Origin: Tieghemostelium lacteum
Lineage: Eukaryota > Evosea > Eumycetozoa > Dictyosteliales > Raperosteliaceae
NCBI GenBank assembly: GCA_001606155.1
Contig: LODT01000013.1
Span: forward strand, 1-64,000
Length of the DNA stretch: 64,000 bases
Direction of reading: 5' to 3'
Part shown: one piece after another, positions 1 to 11,520 of the stretch
How positions within the stretch are numbered: the stretch's first letter is position 1
Layout: each line of letters opens with the position of its first letter
Position numbers and translations under genes: made by a program
Notes under the pieces: generated by a model
The model's database searches: none
Told to the model about the DNA's origin: nothing
The model's input: only the letters and a program-made list of their open reading frames with translations

Positions 1-153
1 CTGCACTCTTATACAACAGATATTTTCTATTTAGATATTTTAATTAAAAAGAAATATAAATAATTACATATATACAACATTGTAAAATATTTTTTTTTTA
101 AATATATAAAAATATTACCAATCAAGAAAAAGAATATTTTAACAATATAAATA

Positions 154-2036
154 ATGGAACCTGTTGATAATAATCAAAGTATTATAGATAATAATATTTA
201 TCAAAGTAATGGTATGTATTAAATTACTAGAAAAAGATAGGGAAATATTAATATACTTTGAAATTTGATATATATATAGATAATATTAATTTAGAAGGTT
301 TACCAGATGGAACCAATGCATTTAAAATTAATTTTGATGATTTAGAATTTGGTCAATTAGTTGGAAAAGGTGCATATGGTAAAATATATAAAGGTGAATA
401 TTTTGGTACACCAGTAGGAATTAAAGAAATTTCTCTTTCACCGAGAGATTCGAAATATAAGGATTTAATTAAATTCATTCAGAGAGAAGTTGCAATGCTA
501 AGGTTCTCTCATCCACATTTGGTACAATTTATAGGTGTCTCTGAAAAGGGTCAAAATTTATATATAGTTTCAGAATTTGTAGTGGGTGGTGATTTGGCTT
601 ATTACCTATTTCGTAACAAACAAGATGATAGTAATAATTTAGAATCATTTATACATAGAAAAGTAAATATAGGTAGTAGTCTTTCAGATCAGACTAGTAA
701 TATCAATAACAATAGTAGTAGTAATAATAATAATAGTAGTAATAGTGATTGTGAAAAACTTTATAATCTATCATGGCCACTTAGAGTAAAGATTGCATAT
801 GATATAAGTTGTGGAATGGCATATTTACATTCTAGAAATGTAATTCATAGAGATTTAAAAAGTACAAATTTACTAGTGGGTGATGGGTGGAAAGTAAAAG
901 TTTGTGATTTTGGTTTTGCAAGAAAGAGTTTTTCAGGTAGAACTAAACGTACAATGACAATATGTGGAAGTCAACAGTATTCGTCACCAGAGGTAATGTT
1001 GGGACAGGATTATAATGAGACTTGTGATGTTTTTAGTTATGGAATTGTGTTGTTGGAGATTATAACTAGAATGGAGACTACCAACCAACTAAGACCTTCT
1101 TATTTAAAGTATGCTTTGGATGTTGATACTCTTCTCCCACTGATTCCTAAAGATTGTCCACCTTCATTCTTGAAATTGGCATTAGATTGCACAGAATATG
1201 AATCTGAAAAGAGACCTACTTTTAAAGAGATTACTGATCGTTTAAAGAGTCTAACAAAGAAATTAGCAACAGCGCCTAACCATCATACTAGTAATAATGG
1301 TATATTACCACCTTTGAGAACACTAGTACACTCACCAGTTCAGTCACCAGTACAATCACCAATGACACCAAAACAACAGTTACAACAACAACTTATCAAT
1401 CAGAATATAAATCTATATTCCTCACCAGTTGCTAACAGTACTGGTAATAGCACACCTTTGTCACCATCTTCTAAATTAGATCATAGTACCAGTACAGGTA
1501 CATTATCTTCCAATGTCGACGAATCGGATTTGGATGAATCGGATTTGGAATCAGACGAAGACACTGATAACTCTAGACCCAGTTCTTCAAATGCTAAACC
1601 ATATCATAAAATGGGTTTTGTAATTAAACATTTCAACAATGACAGCAATTCAAATTTTGAATTACTACTTTCACCTACACGATCATCGACACCTCAAAAT
1701 CTTAGTAGTAAATCACCAACACCTTTAATATTATCTCCACGTTCAAAATTGACTAGTAATAAGGATAGTATTGCCACTTCAGATCAAGTTGATGATTCAT
1801 CATCACCATCCAGTTCATCTATATTCTCACCAATTTCATTGTTACCTACATTTACCAACATTATATCAACAACTTCTATAACATCTATTACCAATAATAT
1901 AACCAATAATTATCATCTTCAAAATCAAACATTACTTCCAAACACAAATAACAATAACACCAATGGAATTCAGATATCTTCAAATTCTAGTTTTACCCCT
2001 TTTATTAATACAAGAATAAGGACTGTACAAAGTTAA
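154..2036 (+). CDS. TKL-family protein kinase with Ser/Thr/Pro/Asn-rich tail
   Basis: Two exons, 154..211 and 280..2036, give 604 aa; donor GTATGT and acceptor TATATAG are phase 1. No in-frame ATG opens the long frame, and the upstream ATG at 154 splices into it cleanly. Kinase motifs are complete: glycine loop GKGAYG near residues 48-53, catalytic Lys near 68 (VGIKEI), HRDLKSTN near 209-216, CDFG with Asp near 229, and SPE in place of APE. The relatives are the tyrosine-kinase-like kinases abundant in dictyostelids. A Ser/Asn-rich insert of about 35 residues interrupts the N-lobe/C-lobe region before the HRD motif. From about residue 350 the tail is low complexity with SPVQSPVQSP repeats and an acidic DESDLDESDLESDED patch, so it is likely disordered. 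No transmembrane segment is seen, so it should be cytosolic. The exact orthologue was not identified. Confidence 0.9.
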
Positions 2037-4126
2037 ATATCAAAATAAATTAATATATATAATTCATTCGATTAACATTTTTTAACTAAGACTTACAGTC
2101 CTTTTCTGGTTGGTATTTTGATTATGTAGGATGGGTCCATGTTTGTGGTAGATATCCATTTGAAGGTAATTGCGATTAAGTTAATATGGTATTTGTAGAT
2201 GTTGAGATTTGAAGAAGGATTCCGTCAATATCTTTGAATTGGAAATGTTTGATTGTTTTTACATTTAGCAGTGAAATTACAACAGAGTTAATCTTATTGA
2301 TTTCATCAACATGATGTACAATCTTGAGTTGCCGTTTCTATATTATCATATAACTCTACAGAAACAATAGTATAGTTGGTTGATGGCAATGGTGGTGAAT
2401 TTGTATTATGAATAGTTTGTTGATCTTGAAACTTATACTTATATTTATGTACTATGGATTTTAAGAAGTGCTACTTGATTCTATATTTTAAAGAAGTAAT
2501 TATTATAAATTTATATATTATTAAAGTATATTTTAGCATTCAGCAGTATTGTTGTCATGTGCTGTGGATATTATATTATATTGTATCTAATTTTAAGTTG
2601 GTATTTCATTTTTGTTTTAAATAATCACTTTTTTGGATCCAAAAGTATAGTAATAGTTCATTTGGTATGCTACTATTGTGATATCATTGTATAAATGTCT
2701 AAATAATATAATTAATTGAGTGCTATTTTTAAAGAAAGAATTAAATTCCATTTCATTTTGTTAAACGTATTGATCCAGGGATGATTTTTACACTCTATTT
2801 GAGAAATTATTAGCTTTTTATTTCCATTTGAGATTCTTAAGGTTCTGAAGGGGGTTAGTTATTTCCAGTGGATAGTTTCTTATGATTGTTATGGATGATT
2901 GAATCATTGGAATGTCTGATTATGTTTTTTGAAATTATTGATTTTTGTGTAGGATTTTGTAAGAATGGGAGGAGTATAACCACTACTTAAAAGGGATTAA
3001 TCGGATACTAGGTATCATCCTCTTAGACTGAGAACTTGGCTTGGAGGGGAAGTTGACTTTTGCTTTTTAAGCTTTTGGAAAGAGATCTTGTAAAGATTTT
3101 TTGAAGATAATTGTCTTTGCCAAAGTTTGTTTTGTCAGAAAATAGAGGGTTAGGATTGATTTCAATAGATAAAGGGATGAAGTGTCAATGTTTAGTCCAG
3201 ATGGATTATTATCTTTGAGGGGAGTAGAGATATTGATAGATTTAAGTTTTATTGGAGGTTTGGGGAATATTAGATCACCTAAATAAGTGTTATTAGAGAA
3301 TGTGTTGGTAGTTTTTGAAATTTATGGATAACCGTGCATAACTTGAAGGTTGGTATAGTCTTTTTCTTTGTCAATTAATTTAATTATTGGTTTTCCTATA
3401 ATGTTATTGTTTTAATAAATGATTGAAGAGTAAAAACAATAAGCTTGAGTTAAAAGAATATTTTTTTGGAAGATGTTGTTTTTTAAAGTGTTGATATTTG
3501 GTTGAAGGTAGTATTTTTTTAAGGTTTTGTTGAATATTTCATATTTTAATTAATTACATCTATGGGTGAGAAGAGAATTTTGCTAATTTTCTCTTTCATT
3601 GTAGATAATGTTCGATTAGGAATAGAAATAGAACTAAAATGATACTTATTTATCTGATCAATATGCCTAGTGTCTCCCCTTCATTAGCCTAATAGTTATT
3701 TAATATTCCCTTAATTGAAGTCTTTGCATCAATTTTAAAATAACTTTTGTTTTCAAAAACATATTCAAAGATAGAATTTTTTGTTGGAAATTAAATTTCT
3801 TATTATTCAGAAAGTAGTTATCTTCAATATATTGAATTTTGAGTATAAATATTGTCATATTCCTCTCCAACTCTTTAATAACTTAGAACTTGTTGTATTT
3901 AAAAGATTGAAAAACTAGGTGAAGGCGGAGATTCTACAAAGTTCTATGATCAGGATTAGTAGGGTAGGTGTATTAGTAATGTGGTATTACACACTGTTTG
4001 TATTTTGAATCACTATTATATATATATAGTCTATTTATCTGTAGTTGATGGTATTAGAGGTTGGTGATGATTTACATTTCATTAGTAAACTAATTCAGAT
4101 TCATTTGCATTGACCTATAGATCCTT
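2037..4126. other. Gene-poor region with decayed coding-like stretches
   Basis: No intact gene is visible in this 2.1 kb. Between roughly 2.9 and 3.45 kb the minus strand reads as long stretches of protein-like sequence with few interruptions and a codon composition unlike the flanking AT-rich spacer, as expected of a decayed gene or element. No family was recognised. A phrase around 3000-3025 shares 17 identical bases with the minus-strand complement of a stretch near 35314-35330 in the other gene-poor region. A diverged repeat (2096..2185) has a partner near 4.6 kb. Confidence 0.5.
2096..2185. repeat. Diverged repeat, copy A
   Basis: This segment aligns with 4578..4715. Shared blocks are TCCTTTTCT, ATTTTGATTATGT, a GG..GG.TTCATGTTTG-like stretch, and GTAATTGCGATTA. 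Copy B carries extra bases between the first two blocks. The minus strand of both copies reads similarly (NRNY.Q followed by KH.P..HNQN), suggesting a common coding ancestor. The family is unknown and the copies are well diverged. Confidence 0.45.
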
Positions 4127-4308
4127 TAGTGTTTAAAATTGGTATTTTGGTACGGTATTAGGGCTTAAGGTAAGTTACCATACCATACCATTAATTACTG
4201 GTAAGTTTACTGATTTATTGGTAAGTAAACGCGCTATACCGAATTATACACTATAGTTAAGAACATATAAACCCTATTGGGAGATATCATGTTTTTGAAA
4301 TAAAATAT
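4127..4308. mobile_element. Left-end fragment of a hAT-like MITE
   Basis: It begins with TAGTGTTTAAAATTGGTA, the same terminus as the complete element at 35904..36315. It follows that element through the GGTACGGTATTA, CATTAATTACTGGTAAGTT and ATAAACCCTATTGGGA blocks before similarity fades near 4300. No matching right terminus or target duplication is present, so this copy is truncated. It shows that the element family is repeated in the genome. Confidence 0.7.
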
Positions 4309-4577
4309 CCCTTCTTAATTTGTTTTAAATTTACTGTAATATATTTAATACTCATGAAATTTGGAAAAACAAAAAGATATCCCATGCGAATCATCCACAA
4401 ACTCTGTTAAATTATATTGGAATATTTGTTTTTTTTTTTTAACTGACATCTTTTGAGAGTTTATTTATAAAATAATATAATAATATTGTTTGTATGTTTT
4501 GTTGAATATGTAGATTAGAGGATTGATTATTTTATCCTTTTCATTTATGAATTGCAGTTGTAGTATTTTGTTTGTAA

Positions 4578-4715
4578 GTAACTCCTTTTCTAGTTGTATT
4601 ATTCTTAGAATTTTGTAGATGTTTGGAATTTTGATTATGTTGGAAAGGTTCATGTTTGGGATGGATGTTCATATATTCCTTATTGATTTGAATGTAATTG
4701 CGATTATGTTGATAA
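4578..4715. repeat. Diverged repeat, copy B
   Basis: Partner of 2096..2185 with the same order of blocks plus an internal stretch of about 25 bases. The minus strand here holds an open frame of about 60 codons (4465..4653) with no recognised similarity. Because the matching copy is interrupted, I do not call a gene. Confidence 0.4.
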
Positions 4716-4760
4716 GGATGATGTGATATTTGCTGTTGTAGACTAATTCCAAATATACAA

Positions 4761-4780
4761 TAATAATCCTAGGATTATTA
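4761..4780. repeat. Perfect 20-bp palindrome
   Basis: TAATAATCCTAGGATTATTA is its own reverse complement with no spacer. It lies in gene-poor DNA with no gene nearby. It could form a cruciform or be a dimeric protein site, but nothing in the sequence assigns a role. Confidence 0.6.
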
Positions 4781-5015
4781 GAAAAAATAGATTCAAAACC
4801 TGATTATAAATTATCATCATCATTTATTTTAGAACTTATATAACCATTATACTTAAGTCTTTGCATCCACTTTTACAATACATATAAAAGTACAAAAGAT
4901 GTATAGAAAGAAAAGAAAAGGAAAAATTTACAAAATTTTATATGATAAATAATAATATGTATATTTGATTAAATATTCAAACAAAGAAAATCAAAAAATG
5001 AAATTATGTTAACGA

Positions 5016-5120
5016 TTAAATAAACATAACTATGAATCCCGTTGTAAATCCAATAGTCATAACAAAAAGGTAGAGAGAAAAAGTAGTCAAACCATTTTCT
5101 AAAGTGGAAAAGGATATCAT
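5016..5120 (-). CDS. Possible 34-aa membrane peptide or terminal exon
   Basis: A short minus-strand frame starts at the ATG at 5120 and encodes MISFSTLENGL followed by an almost wholly hydrophobic stretch (YLFVMTIGFTTGFIVMFI), then stops. A pyrimidine-rich stretch ending TTTAG lies inside the first codons, so it might instead be the last exon of a tail-anchored protein. It sits alone in gene-poor DNA and could be chance. Confidence 0.2.
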   Translation of the reverse strand: MISFSTLENGLTTFSLYLFVMTIGFTTGFIVMFI

Positions 5121-5434
5121 AAAATTATTTTTACATTATAAATACCTATGATTTTCAAATTATCTCAAATATTGAAAAGAATAATGATTCAACCCAATAT
5201 TCCAAAGTTCCAAGCATATATAATCTTTGTATTTCAAAAAAATTTTTATCATCATTCAAATTTTCAGTTTAATGTTATTTTTAAATAATGACTAACAAAT
5301 AGAACAACAATTACAAACCAATTATTTATTTTGTTGTTGAAATTGATGTTGCAGTTGTTGATTATGATTCTGCGGTTGTTCATTAAAATAAATCAAAGCA
5401 AATATTTTTATATTTTGAGAGGAACCTCACAAAG

Positions 5435-6731
5435 TTATGATCTGTATAATGTAGAATGATCAATAGAGACATACCATATGGGTGTTAAAGTTGTAAAAGT
5501 TAAAGGAGTGAATATTTTGTTTTCCTTATTCATTATTGGTTGTATTACTTGGAATAGTGCAGTGTCATCAAATGAAGTAATTTTAATTATACGAATTTGG
5601 GTGAATTGATCATGTAGAAAGATATTATCTAAAAGGAATTTGATATCTAATTCACTAGATCCCAATTCAAGTAGAAGAACTACCTTACATATGCTATTTA
5701 ACACCATAGTGGACTTGATGGTTTTGTTGAAAAGAGATTTAATCTTTTCACTCTGTTGAGGTGTTTTGTTCTGGTGCCAAAACTCAGAATGATATACAAG
5801 TATTTCTCTACACCTAGACAATTGTGAATCTTCTTGGTCTAATACCCATTCAAATACCATTGAAAGTGATTTAAAGAGTTGTGTTTGGTCTTTAAAGTAA
5901 CTTTTACTAAAGTCACCTTTAAGATCAACTAATAAATTCATCATCATTTCTTCATTACCAGGTTGTTGTAAGTATAAATCAATACACTCTCTAACTTTTC
6001 TTTGATATTGAACTGGGTTAATGAACAATTTCAAATCATTAAATAGTTCTGAACTCGGGTCCAGTTTAAAGAGTACATTCGGAACCAATTCACATAGAAG
6101 AGGATGTTGAATATTCTTTTTCAACATTACTACCAAGAAGTTCATTATATCGTATTCCATTTGCGAATTTGGTCTTATTAATAGTCTGATGAGATATTCC
6201 ATAGTGACAGGTTTCATAAAATGGTGTTTACTCCCTATTACAGCTTGATTGTCATTGTCAAGTATAACAGTGTCAGTTAACAGACTAACAATGTAATGGG
6301 TTATACTATATACACTCTGTTTTAAATTACTATCTACATGTTCATTATGCATTTCAGTGTCGTAATAGGTGAAGAATAGATTACATATCAAAATCCACAT
6401 TTGATGAAGAGAGATATTACAAAATATTGCAAGTTTACCTAAATTACCAAAGCTACAAATAAATCTCTTATCTGAGTACAACATTCTAAGAAAATCATTT
6501 ATATTGAATTGAGGATACCCATGTATTGATAAATCATTGAGATATAGAGTTCTTTGTATTTATTATAATCAATATATATCTCTTGACAGTCTTTTAGTGT
6601 GGTATCCAACCATTTCTCAAGTTCTAAATATAAGCTGGCTCCATTAAAATATTATCTTCAACAACTCTCTCTATGAAATCATTAAATCTATATAAACCAC
6701 CAAATCTGGTTTTTAAATTTAGTGTGTTCAT
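5435..6731 (-). pseudogene. Collapsed member of the tandem F-box/LRR-like family
   Basis: An open frame of 349 codons (5435..6484) matches the N-terminal part of the four large genes downstream. It then jumps directly to their C-terminal tail: NKENKIFTPL...PIWYVSIDHSTLYRS here against NNIIYTPV...PIWYVSNDYQTLYRI. Roughly 900 codons covering the F-box-like, LRR-like and low-complexity regions are missing. The frame stays open across the join, so this is a clean internal deletion and not random decay. Upstream, the expected first exon (ATG at 6731) and the start of exon 2 are present but out of frame with each other, with in-frame stops. The 5' part therefore looks dead. A shortened product starting at 6484 remains possible. 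Confidence 0.7.
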
Positions 6732-6784
6732 TTTGAAAATATCAAAAAAAATTAGAATATGGACGAAATTTATTGGAAAGGTAT

Positions 6785-6925
6785 TGGCATATTTTAAACC
6801 ACCTTAACCTAAGTCACAAGATTTCTTATTGGTAGTACAATATTTGAATCTACCTGATTGAAACTAGTAAAGTTTGAATTCAGTCGAGTGGTGAATCAAT
6901 TGAAAATGAATGATTATTTTATAGA
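6785..6925. repeat. Rearranged scrap of the family gene at 11521-15847
   Basis: Bases about 6843-6915 match 11788-11870 in the same orientation (shared TTGAATCTACCTGATTGAAAC and AAGTTTGAATTCA). Bases about 6787-6838 match 11720-11775 in the opposite orientation (shared AGTCACAAGATTTC.TATTGGTAGTAC, allowing small changes). In the intact gene these two stretches are adjacent and colinear, so this copy carries an inversion breakpoint near 6840. It is non-coding and lies between the collapsed family member and the next gene. Confidence 0.65.
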
Positions 6926-7190
6926 AAACTTCAAATGACTGAAATCCTGTATTATTTTATTATTGGTCAGATGTACAAAAGAGATATTATTAAATTTTAG
7001 TAAAATTTGTTTTGTTACCTATGACCAGGATTAGACAAAACCACCCAACAATTTTTCATAAATATCCGGATTTTTTTTGACAACACATTTTTTTTTAAAC
7101 CCATTTAAATTTCATCATTGTAACAACTTTTTGTATTATTTCTATTTCTATTCATATTCAATTTCTATTCTTTACAAATCAACATTCAAA

Positions 7191-7557
7191 ATGAGACTAC
7201 CACACATTCAAGGCGATTCTTTTGGTAACAAAGGATGGGGTAACAGAAATGCTCCAACAAATGTTAGACCAGGTTAGTAATAATATCCCTCCCTCTACAT
7301 ATATATGATAATATAGATACTAATAGTTACAAAATGATAAATACACACCAGGCGTTGTAAGAAGATGAACATCAATCTCAAGCACACTTTTATAAAACCA
7401 TAGAGAGAGTTTGGTTTTATTACTTCGTCATGATCACTCTGGCAGTAACAACCAAATTATAATAATAAACTTTAATTTAAAAAATTAGTTTTATAATTGA
7501 TTACAAACAGGAGTTGCAGTTGATACACTGTATAAAAGACATCAAAAATTCAATTAA
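7191..7557 (+). CDS. Small two-exon gene, 42-aa basic protein of unknown function
   Basis: Exon 1 is 7191..7272 and exon 2 is 7511..7557; donor GTTAGT and acceptor AAACAG are phase 1. The product begins MRLPHIQGDSFGNKGWG and ends TLYKRHQKFN. It is hydrophilic and basic with no signal peptide or membrane segment. The ATG follows a pyrimidine-rich leader and an A-rich AACATTCAAA context typical of this genome. A competing acceptor (CACCAG ending at 7351) would give a 33-aa form ending GVVRR at 7368. The size and composition would suit a small subunit of a larger complex, but I do not recognise it. Confidence 0.5.
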
Positions 7558-7785
7558 ACAAATAATAATGTATTAATTAATTGAAATCGTAGATCAATTC
7601 CAACAATCAAGATAAATCTAATGAGTTTTCATTTTCGTTTGATGTGAATTTAATGATTTCATTCGTTTTTAAAATTAAGAAATTCTTTGGATTTTTTTGA
7701 AAGGATATTTTTTCATAAAATAAAAATATCTTGAAGAATTAAAAAACTAATCTTACAATTTTAGTGTAAGCCTATTGGTCGTAAA

Positions 7786-10700
7786 ATGAAATTATCTGTT
7801 TTTATATTATTATTTAGTATTTTTATATTAAAAATTGTAAAAAGTGATCCAGGAAATGATGATAGTATGTCAATCAGAACTTTTGAAAAATAATGAAACA
7901 AATATTGATTAATTAAATTATATAGTGCAAGCATTGACGGCAATTGCAACACAATTTCAACTTCCATTGGCATTGGGATATGGAACTGTTTGTAGTGATC
8001 CTACTAATGCACCTTATTTTAAGTGTAATGTAGGTGAAACTTATGTTGAAGAATTAACTTTAATTAATCTACCGTCACAATCTGTAAAAGATCTACCAAC
8101 TATTCAGTTTATGTCTAATATAAGAAAAGTGTATGTATATAAATGATTATTTCATAATTATAAAAATTAACTTTAATTTCAATTATTAGACAATTAGGTA
8201 GATATGTTAGTGTAAACTCTAATTTTTGGGATATTGATATCGGAAGTTTGGTTTATTTACAAACACTGTAAGTATTTATTTATTCTCTATTTATTTCTAA
8301 ATCTAATAAATATTAGTGAAATTTTAGAGACAATAAGTCAACCTACTCAGCCTCTGGGTGCAAATTTTTATAATAATTTAAACACATTAACTCTTACTGT
8401 TAATTTTAATATTCCACCTAATATATTTACAAAACCAATTCAAACATTAACATTAACATTAACACCATCTGTTACCCAATTACCAACATTAACATCAAAT
8501 GTGCAACAATTAACTACAATGTAAGCGTTATGATGTATATATATATATACCTTAACTAATTTTATTAATTGTAATTTTAATATAATAGGAACTTGTTAGG
8601 GTTAAATGATTTCTTTTTTGATGAAACCTCTATTCCATTCTTTAATTCACTAACTATGATGTAAGTTTTCAATTGAATTATAATTCCTTTTGTCATCTAG
8701 TTTGGCATACTAATTAAAAATTTATCACAAATAGGAATTTGTATAAAAGTACAAGTGGAATGTTTCAATTTAATAGATTTGATTTGTTTCCAGTTTTAAG
8801 TCAAATGTAAGTTATATTTAAGTCTTGAATATTAATTGATTCTAATATTATAAAATTAGATTTTTTAATGATGCAAATGTAGTTGTTCCACAAGGTACTC
8901 AGACAATTCCAACATCATTATCACAGTGTACTACATTAACTAAACTAACAATTGGAAATAGTTGGTTTGCAAGTACAACAACTTTTTATGATTTCTCAGA
9001 TTTAACAGGTTTAATTTCAATGTAAGTTATCTCTACTGATTACCTTAATCATTTTAATTATTAACAATTTTCAATATAATAGATTTATATCAGGATCATA
9101 TTTAGATAAATGTCAAAGTCCTTGTATTAAAGCATTCCCAAATCCTCAAACTCAACTTGTAATTCAACCATATTCAACATTTACAAATATAATGAAAATT
9201 GATCTTTCACCTTACAGACTTGTACAATCTGCCAATGGATTCCTTACTTCAAATCTAGTTGATGACGTATCCTATTACCTAAGAAAAGAAATGTAAATAT
9301 AATATAGTTAACCACCATTTTATTTAAATTTTAACACAAATGTAAACCAACAGATACTTTCTAGAAAATAATTTGAGTGGTACAATTCCATCATCAATGT
9401 GTACTGCATCAGTATTAAATATGCAAAATAACAAATTTTCAGATTTACCAACATGTATGATTTGTAATATTGAAAAATTTAGATCATCTTTTTACCCAAG
9501 TACCACTTTGCCACTAATCTTAAATCCATCTTGTCGTATGTATACTAGTAATAAATTTTATAAATTTGATTTTATTCTAATATAATTTTAAAAGCATATT
9601 TGGAAATCACAAATAATACTAAACTGCTTCCTACATTGGGTGGTTCTATGGTTGTTCATGGTGTTGATTTGGGTGATACTGGTGATGTTTTAATACCAAA
9701 TCCACCATCAGTTACATTTGACATTCCATTCAGAAGATTTCACTTCCAGGTACCAGCAGGAGTTGGAAAGAATCAATTAATAATGTTTAGATTCTATCCA
9801 TCTATAAATGGTTCTGAAATTGATCTGCCTATAATGTTTGATTATATGCCACCTAAAATTGGCTCTTTAAATGTCTCACTTTCATCAATTACAATTTATG
9901 GAACTAATTTAGGATCTTTCCCAGCAAACACTACAATCACAATATATCAAGTAGATTACCCTGTATTTACTGCATCTGAAATAATAGCTACTTTGGAGTA
10001 TCCACATGGAAGTTTCCAAATTGATAATACAATGTTCAGACTAACTTATAATGTTGGTGGACAATCTGATTCATTTGTTTACTCTAATTTCCAAAATGGT
10101 GCACCAAGAATCTCTACTCCATTACCTGAATTAGATTATCAAGGTGGTTCATCTTCATTCACATTCGATAATGCTATTGACATTGACTATACTTTGATCA
10201 CTTTAACTATTGATGGAAAACCATGTATTATCACCTCATCAATTACCAATCAAATCAATTTTAATTACACATCATTTTCAACTGGAGGTTTAAAGGATAT
10301 CGTTGTTTTACTAAATGATGGGGCTTATTCTGATTCTGCTTCTATAAGTGTAAAGTCACCTCCTGTACCCTGTGTGCCAATTCCACATTCCAAATGTATA
10401 AATAATCAAATTGTATGTGATGAAGGATGGTCAGGTGAAGATTGTTCATCTCAAATTGTTATTGTAGATCCTGGATTTAACAATACATCACCATCAACCG
10501 GAGGAAACTCAACAGTTACACTTCCAGGTGGTGAAACTATTCAATTCTCAACATTGGTTTCTATTTTGGAATTGAGAGAATACAATTCAGCAACCAATCA
10601 AATGATTAAAGTATTCCCATTCAATATGTGGTTAGTCAAGAAAATCAATGAAAATGAATATCAATACAATACCAATTTCACCAATAACATCACAACTGGT

Positions 10701-11424
10701 ATTCAAGTCAATATAAAATATTTTTCAAGTAAACAAACAATTGAATTTGCAAATCAATCAATTACAATTCTTCCATCAACATTGAAATATCAAATTTCAA
10801 TATCACCTTATCATTTTGATAAAACTACCAGTACACTAATGTTAGTTTTCAATACTCAAATTGAAAGATCAGAACTTGAAGAAAGTTGTTCGAATATCAA
10901 TTATGGAGATGACCCAACATCTGATGATTACCAATTTGTTAGACTTCAAGTAAATGAGGTCAGTTTATATGGTAAATTCATTAAATATGGTATTGTAGAT
11001 AACAGAACCAGGATCATTTCAAATTCCTTCATTTCTGATAATTCAACACAAATTTCAACCAAATCAGGAACATTAATTGGAATCAATATTCCATATTTCA
11101 CCAAAGATGTTCTACTCGATCCAGTAAGTAAAATTAATGATTTAAGAATATGGATAAATTTTAACATTTTCCAAAAATTTAAAGGATTTCAGTGTTTTAT
11201 TAGATACAAAACCAGCATCTACAAAATCCGATTCAGTTTGTTCAAAAGAAAAAGATTCTAAAAAATTAACTTCAGCACAATTGGCAGGAATAATAATTGG
11301 GGTTGTTGGATTTGCGTTGGTAATTGGAATTTCAATTGCATATGCCATTTATAAAAGAAAACAAGCAAAGATAAGTATGGCAAAAATTCAACAAAAGTTA
11401 CAAAAAGCAAACCTAAATAAATAA
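7786..11424 (+). CDS. ComC-like LRR/EGF transmembrane receptor
   Basis: Eleven exons: 7786..7864, 7926..8130, 8190..8267, 8317..8520, 8589..8660, 8735..8806, 8860..9021, 9083..9292, 9354..9535, 9595..11123, 11185..11424, giving 1010 aa. Residues 1-20 form a signal peptide (MKLSVFILLFSIFILKIVKS). Exons 2-9 encode leucine-rich repeats, mostly cut at the same phase-2 position, so exons correspond to repeat units. The large exon 10 holds beta-rich Ig/E-set-like segments and an EGF-like module (CVPIPHSKCINNQIVCDEGW) followed by CSSQIVIVDPGF. That order is characteristic of the dictyostelid ComC group of adhesion or signalling proteins. The last exon encodes a membrane helix (AGIIIGVVGFALVIGISIAYAI) and a short basic tail. 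It should be a type I surface protein. Its ligand cannot be inferred. It converges on the tandem family. Confidence 0.85.
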
Positions 11425-11520
11425 ACATTGGTATATAATACTTGAAGTGTCAGTTAACAGACTTAAGTTATACTGTTTGTGAAAAAGTATCAAATTATAA
11501 TAATATTTTATTCAATTAAT

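Noticed and set aside
4465-4653. 62-codon minus-strand frame
   Set aside because: Very Ile/Lys/Asn-rich, no support from homology, and the paralogous copy near 2.1 kb is interrupted.
7352-7368. Last exon of the small gene at the first AG
   Set aside because: It adds only VVRR before a stop; the later acceptor gives a better exon. Kept as an alternative.
11142-11348. Minus-strand frame across the end of the ComC-like gene
   Set aside because: It is antisense to the transmembrane exon; the plus-strand exon chain accounts for this DNA fully.
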